Shown here: piece by piece, positions 42,658 to 54,140 of the stretch
How positions within the stretch are numbered: the first letter of the stretch is position 1
Layout: each line of letters starts with the position of its first letter
NCBI RefSeq assembly: GCF_000321225.1
Contig: NW_004450481.1
Coordinates: 2,434,931-2,498,930 of the forward strand
Origin: Odobenus rosmarus divergens
Taxonomy: Eukaryota; Chordata; Mammalia; Carnivora; Odobenidae
DNA length: 64,000 nucleotides
Direction: 5' to 3'
The notes under the pieces: generated by a model
What the model was told of the DNA's origin: nothing
Database searches by the model: none
What the model saw: the letters and a program-made list of their open reading frames with translations, nothing else
Program-made: the position numbers and the translations under genes

Positions 42658-42764
42658 CCGAGAAGATGGGTGACCCAGGCAGTTATTTGTTTATAGGTAA
42701 TTGGCCATGTGTGTATTACACGTGTATGTGTATTTATGACGTGTATATTGAGGAATATGGTGCT
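42658..42764 (-). repeat. 107-bp inverted duplication, right arm
   Basis: This is the partner of 41791-41897, 760 bp away. Neither arm looks like a known SINE or LINE, and no target duplication flanks the pair. Confidence 0.9.
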
Positions 42765-42783
42765 ATCCTCTGGGAATGTATTA

Positions 42784-42872
42784 TCTAATGGAGATAAGGA
42801 AGAGAGAGAGAAAGAGAGAGGAGGGAAGGGAGCAGAGGGAGGGAAAAAGGAGAGAAGGAAGGAAGGAGAGCC
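42784..42872 (+). repeat. Purine-rich (GA/GGAA) low-complexity tract
   Basis: AGAGAGAG, GAGGGAAGGG and AAGGAAGGAAGG runs directly right of the inverted duplication. Confidence 0.85.
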
Positions 42873-44019
42873 ATCTTACCTACTTTGTGTGGTGAATTAA
42901 CACAAAATGCACAAAAACTAAAGGATTATAAACAGAAAATGTTAGACACCAACACATTCGTGGCCCCAGCAGGTGTAAAGCCTTGCTTGGAGTCGGGGAT
43001 TTTGTTCTTCACTCCTTGCACCTTTCCTGCCTTTCCACACTGCACCCCAAAGAGCTAATTTGAAGTGGCTGGGAGGACTTTGGGGAGAGTGTGGGCAGCT
43101 GCAAAGATTTCAGGATTGGAATCCAGACCGAGGTTCTGGTTTTATTTATTTGTGACCCTGGCCAAATAAAAATCCCTGAGCCTCAATTGCATCCCCTCCA
43201 AAACGGAGGTCTATCCCTTGACCCCACACAACTACTAAGAGAGGGGGGTGCAATCAGGGGTGACAGAAGCTGGCTTAGCCCAGGGCAGCATGGGGAACCA
43301 GCCCTTTTCAAATTGTGAACCATGGTCCACGGACTGTGAGTTCTCCAGGAGGTTAATGGATGTTCTTAGAATGAAAGAAAATGGACCATGTTGTCAAGGA
43401 AGTTTGCAATATACCATGACAACATCCATTATCAATAGGAAAAGGTTTGGCAAAATCCTCTAGTTGAAAAAATAATTTTGTAAGAGAGAAACTAATCACA
43501 GAATCCCTATTGATATCTTGAGGCCTTCTGATGTCCCATGGAATCCAGAGCGGGACATTTTACACTGATCAATGTATCCTCATGGGGGGGAAGCCTGAAA
43601 TCACGGATAGTGATACTGAATGCTGTATATACTATGACCTTTTCATATATACACATACCTATGATAAAGTTTAATTTATAAATTAGAAAGGCACAAAAAT
43701 AACTGATAATAAAATAGAATAATATAATAAAAGTTAAGTGTATTCGGTGTCTCTTTCACATTCTCTCAAAATATCTTATTGTACTGTACTTGCCCTTCTT
43801 CTTGTGATTAAGTGAGATGATAAAATTCATACATGATGAGATGAAGTGAGGTGAATGATGTAGGCATCGTGACATAGCACTGGGCTACTATTGATCTTCT
43901 GGCAATACCTCAGAAGGACGATCATCTGTATCCAGACCAGCATGTGTCCTCGGGTAACTGAAACCAGGGAAAGCGAAACCTCAGGTAAGGGGATTATGAC
44001 ACATTCCAGGAAGTAACTG

Positions 44020-44400
44020 GAGTGAAGGGAGGGCCAAAGAGGAGAAAGACTTTGAATGCCAAGCCAAGATTCAACCTTTGGTGATGGAGGGCTTAAAAAA
44101 ATTTCTTTTTCTTCTTAATTACAAAACCAATAGAATACAACCTCCTTAAAAATGGACGTTTTTTGAGTAGGGGTGTGACATGGTTCTTGATTGAAGAGAA
44201 ATCAGTCTAACAGTTTATGTGTAATTGATTATGAGAGAGTCGCTAAGAGCATTTTTGGGAATGGGTGGTAGTGACAGAAATCAAAAGAACAGACAGAAAA
44301 GCAAGGGGACATATCACAATGTTGAGCAAGTAACTTTGAGTTTGATGAGTGATGTTAAAGCAATCTCCAAAGTTTTAAGAGTTTTCAACCTGGAACACCA
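44020..44400 (-). mobile_element. L2-like LINE remnant
   Basis: AAGACTTTGAATGCCAAGCC and GGGTGTGACATGGTTCTTGA resemble the reversed L2 inner region. Diverged. Confidence 0.45.
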
Positions 44401-44563
44401 GGAAGGTGATGTTAGTGCAGAAGAAAAGAGTGACAAAGGGAAGCTGGTTGAAAGAATAGGGTTCCCTCTCCTTCTTTCTGCCATTGTGGTGTGTGCATCC
44501 GACTCTGTGCCCAGACCTCATGTCTTCTTACACAACTTTTAGGATCAAGGGCTTCCTGGTTGA

Positions 44564-44719
<156 letters not shown>

Positions 44720-47700
44720 TAACATCTTACCATGTCATGTTGAAAAGGTCACCACTCTCTCTGGACAGTTGGATGTGTTTTATTAGGAAAATAATTTTCT
44801 CCTCTTTGTTTCTCTGCTTCTGCACTAGTAGGTTGGTTCAGTGATAAATATATGAGAGCTTTTGTTTGAAAAAAAAAAAAGAATTGAGAATGGGTTAAAG
44901 AGAAAGACATCAAATTTTGTCTGAAACATACGTAGCTGTTGAGTTTCAGTCACATCCCATCTAGAGGGGAAGGAAATCCCAGACAGGAACTCAGGCAGAC
45001 TGGAAATACAAATCTGGGAGTTCCTAAGAGTCCTACTCCTTGAAGGGATTCATTCTCTGAAGAAACAGAGAAAGCACAGACTAGTAGCAAGAGATGAGAT
45101 GGCAGAATTTCCAGGTAGAAGTTGGACGAAGACTGAACAGGAGACCAGAAGAGGCAAGTTCCCCAGAAACCATGAAAGACATTTCAAGGAGTAGGGAGTG
45201 TCCTCTAGATGCTGGAGATTGGAGAAAATGCAGACCAAGAAGAGTTCCTGTAAGGGGAATCACTCCGTTCTCAGTAATTTGAGAGAAGGATTTTAGTGGC
45301 AGGATTAGACAGCAGCCTGACAGGGAGGAAGGAATTGGCAAGGGAATGAAAGCAGTGGGCCAGGTCCACAGGTATAACATGCATGTCCCTTGGAGGCAGA
45401 GAGGCAGTCACTTCAGTCCTAGGGCACAGGGCTCTTGTCTCAAGGCAGAGAGAGGTTGGAGGAAGGGTCTGAAATGCAGTGGAATGAAGGCCCTGACCTA
45501 GGTTTTAGGCTCAGATGTAAGTGCTTGTCTAGGATGCTAAAGGCCTTCAGATCCCACAGAAGCTCAAGGGGAATTCTTCACTGGTGGTAGTAAGGAAACT
45601 CTTTCCCACCTAGCACTGCAGTTGGCTCCTCCCTCTGCACAAAAAGTGGCCACACATGTCAAAGATCAACTCCCTCCTGTTCAGAAATGCTTTCCATCCT
45701 GGTTGGGGAAGTCACCCTTTTGACTTAGTAGTCTCTAAGCTGTAGGCATGTAGGTGTACATAATACTTTTTTGCTCCAGCAAAGGGTTATCACTAGTGCC
45801 ATTTAATTATGTCAATAAGAACCAGGTAAGATTTGTTACTACAGTCTAGGTTTTTTGACCTAGAGACTAAAGAAGCCTGACAGAAAGGGCTCCTGGGCTC
45901 CATCTGGACTCAGTTCCAGAGTTTCCAGCCATCCAACACCAATGAAACTACACTCTGCTCCCCACCCCTGGATACTTCAGGTGCTACCTGACTTTCTCTT
46001 GCGGGGAGCAGGAGGATGACTTAGGCCAACCTCTTGATTTGGTAGTGTCTATTTCTCTCTGAAAAGACCCTGACTTTTTACTATCCTTTCCCTGGGAGAC
46101 CCAGAGCCAATTCCTATGACCTGCTAAAAGATGCAAATTTCAGTAGATTAGCAATTCACATATGTGAACCTCAAAGTGCTTGGCAAACCCAAATGAATTT
46201 TGCAGTCCAACAATCTTAGGAGGCAATGATGGAAAGGGCACTTTGCTCTGGTCACCTGAACTGGCAAGTGACACTGGAGGACTTTAACTTTTGTGCTTAG
46301 TACCGTACCCACTGGTATGAACCAGCTGTTATTCTTCACAGTTAGTGGGCACTCTTCCTTGTCCACGACCCTAACACCAGTAGGGGGTCTCTGCAGGCTG
46401 GCACCCACCAGGCCCTCATTTTTCTAACTACCACTGAGGCCTTGCCTTCCTTGCTGCCTGTGCAGCCACCTGGCTCAGTTCCCATTTCCCTATTTGGATG
46501 TGAATGTCACTTAGCCAGTTTGCCCACATGATTTCCCGGACCCAGGAAGGGACACGCCTTGATGCAGAGAGATGCAATCGCTACTACCACTGTGGAAAGG
46601 AAAGCCATCCTTGGTATGGGTCACATGCCCTTCTTTTCATTTTTTATGTCAGAAGCTGTGCATGTGTCATCCATTTTGGTGGGGCATTTCACTTCCTCTG
46701 ATGAATGCCCATTTGCCTTGGACTCTTCCAGGATACAATTTCCCAGGCAATAGGGCTCTTGTTTATGTTTAGATTCCAGACTTCTCGGACATCCCTTAAT
46801 CCAACATCTCTACCTCTAGGCAATGCCTTTTTCCAGAGAATAAAGAAATTTTGTACATTCTTAAAATAAAAAGTGAAACATAATTATAGGTCCTGACATT
46901 TCTAGGGATCAGTCTGGGAATTACACAAGATAGCGCTGAAATAACCTCACTTCATTTGCAATCTCCCTTTGACAAAGTTAATTTCGGTGGCCTTGACCCT
47001 GGTTATGGTGCCCCACTTGCCCTTTGCTCTTGGAGTTAGGGGACTCTAGCAGACCTGTATCCAGAAATTTCCCACGGCTTGTCTAAGAGAGAGATAAGGC
47101 TCAGGAAGTTTTTGGTCCCTAACATGTTTCAACTTGGCACAAGGACTCAAGGGGATAGGCCCCTCTTCTTCTCCCCATTCCTGCACATAGGCCCAAAGTG
47201 AGATTAAGGCAATGCAAGTTTAGGGTCCAGCCACAGAGTAGCAGTGGGATGTGAACAAGTCACAGTTGCCCTGTAGGTCTCTCCATTTCTCATGTATAAA
47301 ATGAAGCGTTGGACAATGAGCTGCTCTTTGATCCCAGTTCAATTCAGTCACTATAAAAGCACTAAGGGACTACTTAAACGAATAAGGCTGGATCCCTGCT
47401 CTCAGAAAGTATCCTGCTTAGTGACTGGAATGAAAGGAAAGTGCCGTACATGGTGCACTCTCCTCAGTGCAACCTTTGAGACTGGTGTTCTCATTTCTGA
47501 TATGGCTGAGTAAAGTAACTGGCCTAGCTCCTGTGGGTTCAACTGCAGCTCTGCTAGCCACCAAATTCTGAGTGGTTATTGTCACCCAGACTGGCTCAGA
47601 CACTTGCAGAATGTGGTAAGTGTTACAACAGAGGTGCAAACAAGGGGCTCTGGGAACACATTGTCTTCATGTTTCCAGTGGCTTCCTTCCCTAGCCAAGG

Positions 47701-48181
47701 ACACTGTCAACCTTGCCACTTGAGTCCAGGCTGAGTTCAGTCAGGGAATCAGGCCCCACAGGGCTGCCTGCCAACCTCCCATTCCTGTGACTCTCAGGAT
47801 TTATCCTTTACTTTTCTTCCAGGAATGACAGCCCACTTGTAACAATAACAATAATCCCTTCCACCATCGCTTCATGGTTTACAAAACAGTTTCACATCAT
47901 TTAATCACATTCCTACAATATCTTCTTGGTATCCCTTTAGTATAACATTCTGCCTTGCCTGACAGGCCTGTTTCCCTTTATTGCATTCATCTTGGCTCAC
48001 AAATTCCATCCTATAATTCAGGTATCTCAGTACCTTGCACATTTCTGTGCACAAAGTGGGGGAGATAAAAGTTTGCCGTATTGAATCCTCACTGTGTTGT
48101 GGGTCTTTCTCACGGCTGCTTTCTTCACCCCTTTGATTCAATGGTTGTTTGGTTGTCTACTAAGGGCAAAGCTGGGTTCTT

Positions 48182-48297
48182 TCTTTCTTCTTTTCTTCCT
48201 TGCTTTCTAAGTAATCTCCACACCCAACGTGGGGCTCAAACTCACGACCCTGAAAGCAAGAGTCACACGCTTTTCCGATTGAACCAGCCAGGTGTCC
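48182..48297 (-). mobile_element. Older CanSINE (first of two)
   Basis: TAAGTAATCTCCACACCCAA and GAACCAGCCAGGTGTCCC, reversed older SINEC type. It is flanked by CAAAGCTGGGTTCTT (48167-48181) and CAAAGCTAGGTTCTT (48298-48312). Confidence 0.85.
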
Positions 48298-48312
48298 CAA
48301 AGCTAGGTTCTT

Positions 48313-48418
48313 AAAAAGATTTTATTTTTAAGTAACCTCAATACCGGATGTGGGGCTTGAACTTACAACCCCGAGATCAAGAGTCCCATGTTCTACCAAC
48401 TGAGCCAGCCAGACTGCC
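48313..48418 (-). mobile_element. Older CanSINE (second of two)
   Basis: AAAAAGATTTTATTTTTAAG to GAGCCAGCCAGACTGCC. It is flanked by CAAAGCTAGGTTCTT (48298-48312) and CAAAGCTGGGTTCTT (48419-48433). Confidence 0.85.
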
Positions 48419-48606
48419 CAAAGCTGGGTTCTTTGAGGGGGATATCAGGCAAGGATCTCAGATCAACAGATCAACAGTGGGAAAGACAGAGGCAAAGGAC
48501 TTTGACACCTGGTGGGTCATGGTACGTCCTACAGCAGAGGTGCAAACACTGCAGTTTGAGTAACTGATGAATTTTGTCTGGGGGTGGGTGGGAAGCAGGA
48601 ATGCTT

Positions 48607-48806
48607 TTTTTTTCTTTTAAGATTTTATTTATTTATTTGACACAGAGAGACACAGTGAGAGAGGGAACACAAGCAGGGGGAGTGGGAGAGGGAGGAGCAG
48701 GCTTCCCGCCGAGCAAGGAGCCTGATGCGGGACTCGATCCCGGGATCCTGGGATCATGACCTGAGCCGAAGGCAGATGCTTAACGACTGAAACACCCAGG
48801 CGCCCC
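48607..48806 (-). mobile_element. CanSINE, full length
   Basis: Target duplication AGCAGGAATGCTT at 48594-48606 and 48807-48819. Confidence 0.95.
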
Positions 48807-49198
48807 AGCAGGAATGCTTCTTGGAAGGGACCCACCCAGTAGAGAAGGAAAGGGGCTGAAGAACTCGACAGGGGTCAGAATCAGGAATGGCCACGGATTT
48901 GATTGACCCTTGGGAAAGAGAAGAGAGCTGCACAGAAAAACACTCTCAAAAAAAAGAGGAAAGAGGGAGGAGAAAAGAGAGGTGCTTGAAGTCACAAGTT
49001 TCTCCTCTGGTCGGGGGAGGGACATACAAGGTAGGAATTTCCCGAGTTATCTTTAGATAGGAAAGCCACAGCACATAGCCCCCACTGCCCCTCAGCCAAG
49101 GGAGGGAGCGGGCCAGTGGCCCCTATAGTGCTCAGAAAAGAGCTAGGGTATGCTCCCCAAAATACTGTCCAGGAAAGGAAGTGGGTCCTGAGTTCCCC

Positions 49199-49525
49199 CA
49201 ATTCTCCTTAGTAAAGGGGGCAAGGGCCTGAACCTCTACCAATTTTCTTAGAAAACAAGAGCTAGGGTTGCGAATCTACAAAATCATCCTCATCCTGGCA
49301 ATTCTCGGAAAAGCGGGCAGGGCAAGACTCGCCAAAACTTTCTTCAGAAGAGGGCCAGAGCAAGACCCTCCAAGATTCTCTTTAGGAGAGGGACTAGGGC
49401 AAGATTCCTGGATTCTCCTCAGAATGCGGGCTAGGAAACGAATTCCGAAGATTCTCCTCAGAACGGGGGCCACGGACAAGAATCCCCAAGATTCTTATCA
49501 GAAGAGGTCGAACCCACAACTCTTG
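49199..49525 (+). repeat. Degenerate minisatellite (unit about 38-41 bp)
   Basis: About eight units share the pattern ATTCTCCTCAGAA, then GGGGCTAGGGCAAGA, then a CCCAAG-like end. Examples start at 49376, 49416 and 49457. It ends where the CpG island begins. Confidence 0.7.
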
Positions 49526-49559
49526 TCATAAAAGAGCGCAGGGGATAACGCATTCCCTC

Positions 49560-50189
49560 GGCAACAAGGCCGAGCCAAGGGCTGCCCAGTCTCCTCAGAG
49601 CGCGCCTCACGCGGCCCCGCCCACTGCCCGGCGTAACCGCCCCACGCCCGCCCTGCCCAGGCCCTCTCCGGTGCATTGTGGGTGGGGCGCCCCTGCTGAG
49701 CACTGCGGGGAACCCCCTGCCCAGCCAGTTGTCGGCCGCCCGGCGGCCCAGCCGAAACGCCCTCCGGGGTCCGAGCGAGCCGGCCAAGAATTGACGCGTC
49801 TCCAAGTCCCCGCCCCTCGTGGCGTTCCCGCCCCGAAGCCAAGGCCCCGCCCCCGAAGGGCCATGACTGGCCCTGAGGTCCGCTCCACTCTTTCATTGGC
49901 AGACCGCTTGTCAGTCACCCCGTCCCACCTCCTCGGGACCGCCCAGACCGCCGGCGCGATCCCGAGGGCCAGCCGGCTCGCGCTTTCATTGGCTGTGGGG
50001 CACTGTCCGTCGTGAGACTGGCCACGCCCTCCGTGGGAAGCGGATCCCCGGAGCCTCAGCCGGACCTCATTGGCCTGCGGCGCCGCCACTCGACGAGACG
50101 CGCCTCAACCCGGAAGTGTGCGAGGCGAAATCTGCCTAGCAACCGGGGAAGCCGGGCTGCGAAGCGGGCAATTTCAGTGTGAGAAGGAG
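49560..50189 (+). promoter_or_regulatory. GATAD2A: CpG-island promoter upstream of probable GATAD2A exon 1
   Basis: The stretch is CpG-dense with no TATA box. Three reverse CCAAT boxes (ATTGG at 49895-49899, 49988-49992, 50069-50073) lie about 80-95 bp apart, the pattern expected for NF-Y. An ETS-like CCGGAAGTG (50110-50118) and an RFX X-box-like TCTGCCTAGCAACC (50131-50144) follow. The gene assignment rests on synteny. Confidence 0.65.
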
Positions 50190-50464
50190 CGGCGCGACCG
50201 AGCGGCGGCTCCGAGCGCGGCGCGGCGGCTCCTCCCGCCCGGGGTCAGCGCCCCGGCGCGCGCACGCGCATCCCCGCCACCCGAGCGCGCTCCGCGCCGC
50301 CCGCGCAGTCGCTCGGTCGGTCGTCCGTCGTCCTGTCGCCGTCGCCGCCGCGGGCGCCACCTGAGGGAGCCGCCGCCGCGGGACCCGAGCTCATCGGACC
50401 GGACCCCGCCTCCCGAGGCCACCCGGGGCCCAGCAGCCGCCCGCAGAGGCTCCGAGCAACTTCG
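50190..50464 (+). other. GATAD2A: Probable GATAD2A non-coding first exon (start approximate)
   Basis: GATAD2A encodes p66-alpha, a GATA-type zinc-finger subunit of the NuRD complex that joins MBD2/3 to CHD4. No coding sequence of it is visible here. What is visible is a very GC-rich stretch ending GAGCAACTTCG|GTGAGT, a clean donor at 50465, downstream of a CpG-island promoter. The next gene after MAU2 on the same strand in mammals is GATAD2A, whose first exon is non-coding. The exon start is a guess; only the donor is well defined. Confidence 0.55.
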
Positions 50465-50479
50465 GTGAGTGAGGGGCCG

Positions 50480-51700
50480 GCGCCGCTGGTGGCGGGTCCC
50501 CGGCTTCCGGTGCCCCGGGCTTCTCTGGGGCTTCCGCTTCTCTGAGGGGACAGCCTCCGATGCGCGGACCCCCTTGTCTGAGGGACCCCCGCCTCTCTCA
50601 GGGGAGACCCCCTTCTCCGAGAGACCCCCATCTCTGAGGGACCCCCACTTTTCTGAGGGACCCCACCTCTCTGAGATACTCCTTTCCTCTGAGGGACCTC
50701 CACTTTTCTGAGGGGCGCTCCCCTTCTCTGATGGACGCTCCAATTTTCTGAGGGACCCCCTGTCTCTGGGAGGGAGCCCTCCCTTCCCGGTGTCTTTGAG
50801 GGACTGCCTGCTTCACTGAGGGCCCCTCGCCCCTTCTCTGAGGGCCCCGCCTCCCTGAGCCCCCTCCTAACTTCTCTAAAGAGACCCCTGCTTCTCTGAG
50901 CGGTGCTCTGTCTCGGAGGGACCCCCCCCCGCGATTTCCTGGGGACCCTTGCTTCTCTCAGGAGACACCCTGCTTCTGGGGGACCCTCCTCGCTTCTCTG
51001 GGGGCCCCACCCTCTCTGAGGAGACCTCTGGGCCTTTCCAGGGACCCCCCCCCACGTTCTCTGAGGAGAGCCCTGCTTCTCTGAGCTGTTGTCCCTCTTA
51101 TCCCCTTTTGCCCTTGCTTTTCTAAGGTGTCTCCCACTTTGCACAGGGCCCCTTTCCCCCTACCTTTCTGAGATGCTCTCCCTGCTGTCCCCCCTCCCTG
51201 GGGGACCTCCTCCTTCTCCCAAGCGTCCCCAACTAATCTGAGGTATTGCTGCTTCTGTCAGAATCCCTTCGGGGCGTGTTCCCCACTTTTCTGAACTCTC
51301 CCCACTCTTGATGGGACCCCCTACTTTTTGATGGGTGCCTTCTCTTTCCTGAGGGGGTCCCCCACTACCCTGAAATGCCCATTCATCTGACTGGATCCTT
51401 AATTCCCAGAGGAAAAGTTCCCCACTTTTCCAGAATGTTTTCTTTTGGGCTCTCCACTAATCTGTGGAAGCCACAGTTTTCTGAGGGGTCCCTGGCTCCT
51501 CCAGAGCTTCTCCCCCTAATATGGGATGTCCTTCTCCTAGGGGATCCTCATGTCTCTTAAGTGTGCTTCCACTTTTCCAAGATATCCTCTGCTGGTGGGA
51601 AACACTGTGGATTTCCTCACTTCTCTGGTGCCCCCGCATTCTGAGGCATTCCCTTCTCACTTGCCTGAGGACATTTCCCCCTTTCCTGAGGTTTCCTGCC
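50480..51700 (+). repeat. Degenerate minisatellite (unit about 20-30 bp, TTCTCTGAGGGACCCCC)
   Basis: Dozens of imperfect units built on TTCTCTGAGGGACCCCC follow each other from just past the exon 1 donor. They are tightest at 50560-50770 and fade toward 51.7 kb. The unit seldom creates stop codons on the minus strand, giving a long Ser/Glu/Lys/Gly-rich chance frame. Confidence 0.8.
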
Positions 51701-53174
51701 TGATTCTCTAAGGGAGAAGCTCTTCATTTTCCTTGGATCCCCTAACTTCAAGGTTCCCCTGTTTCTGTTTGGGGTAACCTCTTCCTCCTTCCTGGAAGGA
51801 GAGACCAGAAATGTCCCCCCTCTTCTGTCTTCTTTCTTGCCAGATTGGAGGAGGAGTTCTTTGAACTTTTACCTCAGCTTCCAAGGACCTGGAGAATTTT
51901 GTGGCTGGAAAGGAATTTGGGAGACAGTCAAACAGACAGTTTCTCTTGTCCTTCTGAGACCTGCTAGATTTGAGGGGGAGCAGGGGCTGTTGCCAGATGA
52001 CCACTTTGGTTACTCCATTTTTGAGCCATGGGCCACCACAGTGTTGTCAGGCCATTGTGGAGGCGGGAGGGACAGGGCTGGAGCATTGTCCTCCTATTAT
52101 TCCCCATTATCACACTGTCAGGCTGTGGGACCGACCCACTTCCTGTCCCATCCCTCAGTCCTCCTTCTGCATAGTGTAGCACACCACCGTCTCACACCCC
52201 CCCCCAAAAAAGGAGAAGCAAAAACACTCCTTCAGGTCTTCCTGCTATGTTTTCTCTGATTTGCCCCTTGATCTCTAGAGGATCCTCAGTTTGTGGGCCA
52301 GTCTGGTTTGAATGGCAGGGCAAGAAGCAGGAAATGGGTCACCTTAGATCCAGGAACACTGGAAGGGAGGCAAAGGACAGGGAATTTGACAGTATTTCTC
52401 TAAGTTTTAGGTAACTTCAGCCTGGCCCAAAGGAAGTTTTTACACGGCTTTTACAAATCTCATGTGTACTTTTTTTAATGGCCCACCCTGGATTCCAAAT
52501 TCACTCCAGTAGCTAATTTTATCTGCTTTGCCAAACGCAGAGCTCTCTGGAGCCCAAGTAGATGAATGCTGGCATTGAGAGATGGTCCAAAGGACAGGAA
52601 TGAACTCAGTTTGAAACCTGAGTAACTTGTAACCACTTCGTGTCCATGTACAAGTCTCGGGCTAAAAACATGGGGAGAATGTATTTGAAGTGGAGTTCTG
52701 AAATGTAGGCTGAACTGTTTGGTTTAGCATTTCAACAAGTTCTTCTCTCTGACTCTGCTAGAACTGCAGTTCACTTTACAGTGTGACTTAAGGCTGTCTC
52801 TCTCCTGTTCATTTCCATCTGGGTCTTGCTTAATTTGAGTCCTTTGTGAAGATTCCTGCCGAGGCTATAATTTGAGTTCTAAATCTGTCGGTGGACCATG
52901 TGGACACAAGTTTCAACTCGAGCTATTTTCTTCTGTAGAGAAGCGCTTGGAGAGTTTCCTAGGCCCTTTGCTCCTGGGGTAGTCAAGTCCAGGCAGGAAG
53001 GTGCCGCAGACCTGGATGTTCTCCTACTGCCTCTTCCTGGTCAGTTGTAGGCACTGCCCTGATGGGAAGGGGAAGGATGGTGGGGAGCTTGGGGCTTAGG
53101 GTTTCCTGAGACAGGGCAGAGAAGTGCCAGCACGTATTTATTATTTTGAATGAAACCCATAGGACCAGTAGGAT

Positions 53175-53430
53175 GTGGTGTTGGAAAGGGAAGGGGGAGC
53201 TTTGAAGTCAGAAGGACTTGATTCAGGTTTTGGTCTGTCCTTCCTAGTTGTGTGGTCTTTTACAAGTTATAATGCAAAATCAGCACATTATTAAATATTT
53301 GAGGGGTCACATACCTATGTGTGTGAAGGTGCCGACAGATTCCTAGACAATGAATGAATGAATCTGAAGTAATGAAGGGGAGGCAGCCAGCATAATGCCT
53401 AGCACATGGCTGGTGTGCAATAAAGGTTGA
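53175..53430 (+). mobile_element. MIR-like fragment, interrupted
   Basis: AAGTCAGAAGGACTTGATTC and the end CACATGGCTGGTGTGCAATA resemble forward MIR. Confidence 0.45.
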
Positions 53431-54116
53431 CTGTTGTGCTCAAGAGATTAAGGTTCTGCTCTGAACTTCCAGACCAGGAAGCACTTGCTATTCTGCCAAG
53501 GCTAAATATGCTCATAGAGAAAGAAATGTGGTATGTCTCTTGCAAAACCCATTGCCACCCTGGGTCTTGTAGCGTTTTTCTGTGTTCAGATAGCAGATGT
53601 GAGATGGATTTGCTGTGTAGCAGACATTTGTGTTGCCTTGGCCTTGCCTTCTGCCTCTGTAAAATGGGCTGATTTGTGAGTTGAGGGCAAGTAGGGAGAT
53701 GTATTACTATAATTAGACTGTAGGAAAAATAGAAGTTTATAATGAACTTTAGGAGTTGTGGGAAGAAAAAAGTAGGTGAACTATAAACCTAAAGGATCAT
53801 ATCCATATTTTGGGACTGTTTGAGTGAGTGGTATACAGCAGTTACTTGGTGAGTGTCTCTTCTTACACATTAGAACCTTGAAAGCAGAATGTTCTTTTAG
53901 AGTAATGGATCAGATTTAGGGACAAAAGACTGGGAAAGTGATGTACAAAGGCATTTGATGTCCCATAATAATAGTGCATTGAGAGGGCCAGTGTGTGGCT
54001 TAGTGCCCATGAGGAGATCAGAGTTCACCTTGAGCTCCCAGGATCTAGAGAGCTGTAGAAGATGCTAACTCAGCCTCTGGGGGTGAGGGTGGAGGTAGGG
54101 GCTAGGGTGGGCAGGA

Positions 54117-54140
54117 CTTTTTTTTTTTTTTTTTTTTTTG
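54117..54140 (+). repeat. Poly(T) tract
   Basis: Over 20 consecutive T after GGCAGGAC, with a second short T run just after it. Confidence 0.9.

Noticed and set aside
44225..44542. 105-codon open frame on the plus strand
   Set aside because: It overlaps L2-like sequence and shows no conserved protein content. Likely chance.
50245..51144. 299-codon open frame on the minus strand with Ser/Glu/Lys/Gly-rich repeats
   Set aside because: It is the stop-poor reverse reading of the degenerate minisatellite and the exon 1 region. No recognisable domain or gene context.
49199..51700. Regular repeats that could suggest a CRISPR array
   Set aside because: Units are degenerate, there are no unique spacers, and the DNA is mammalian.
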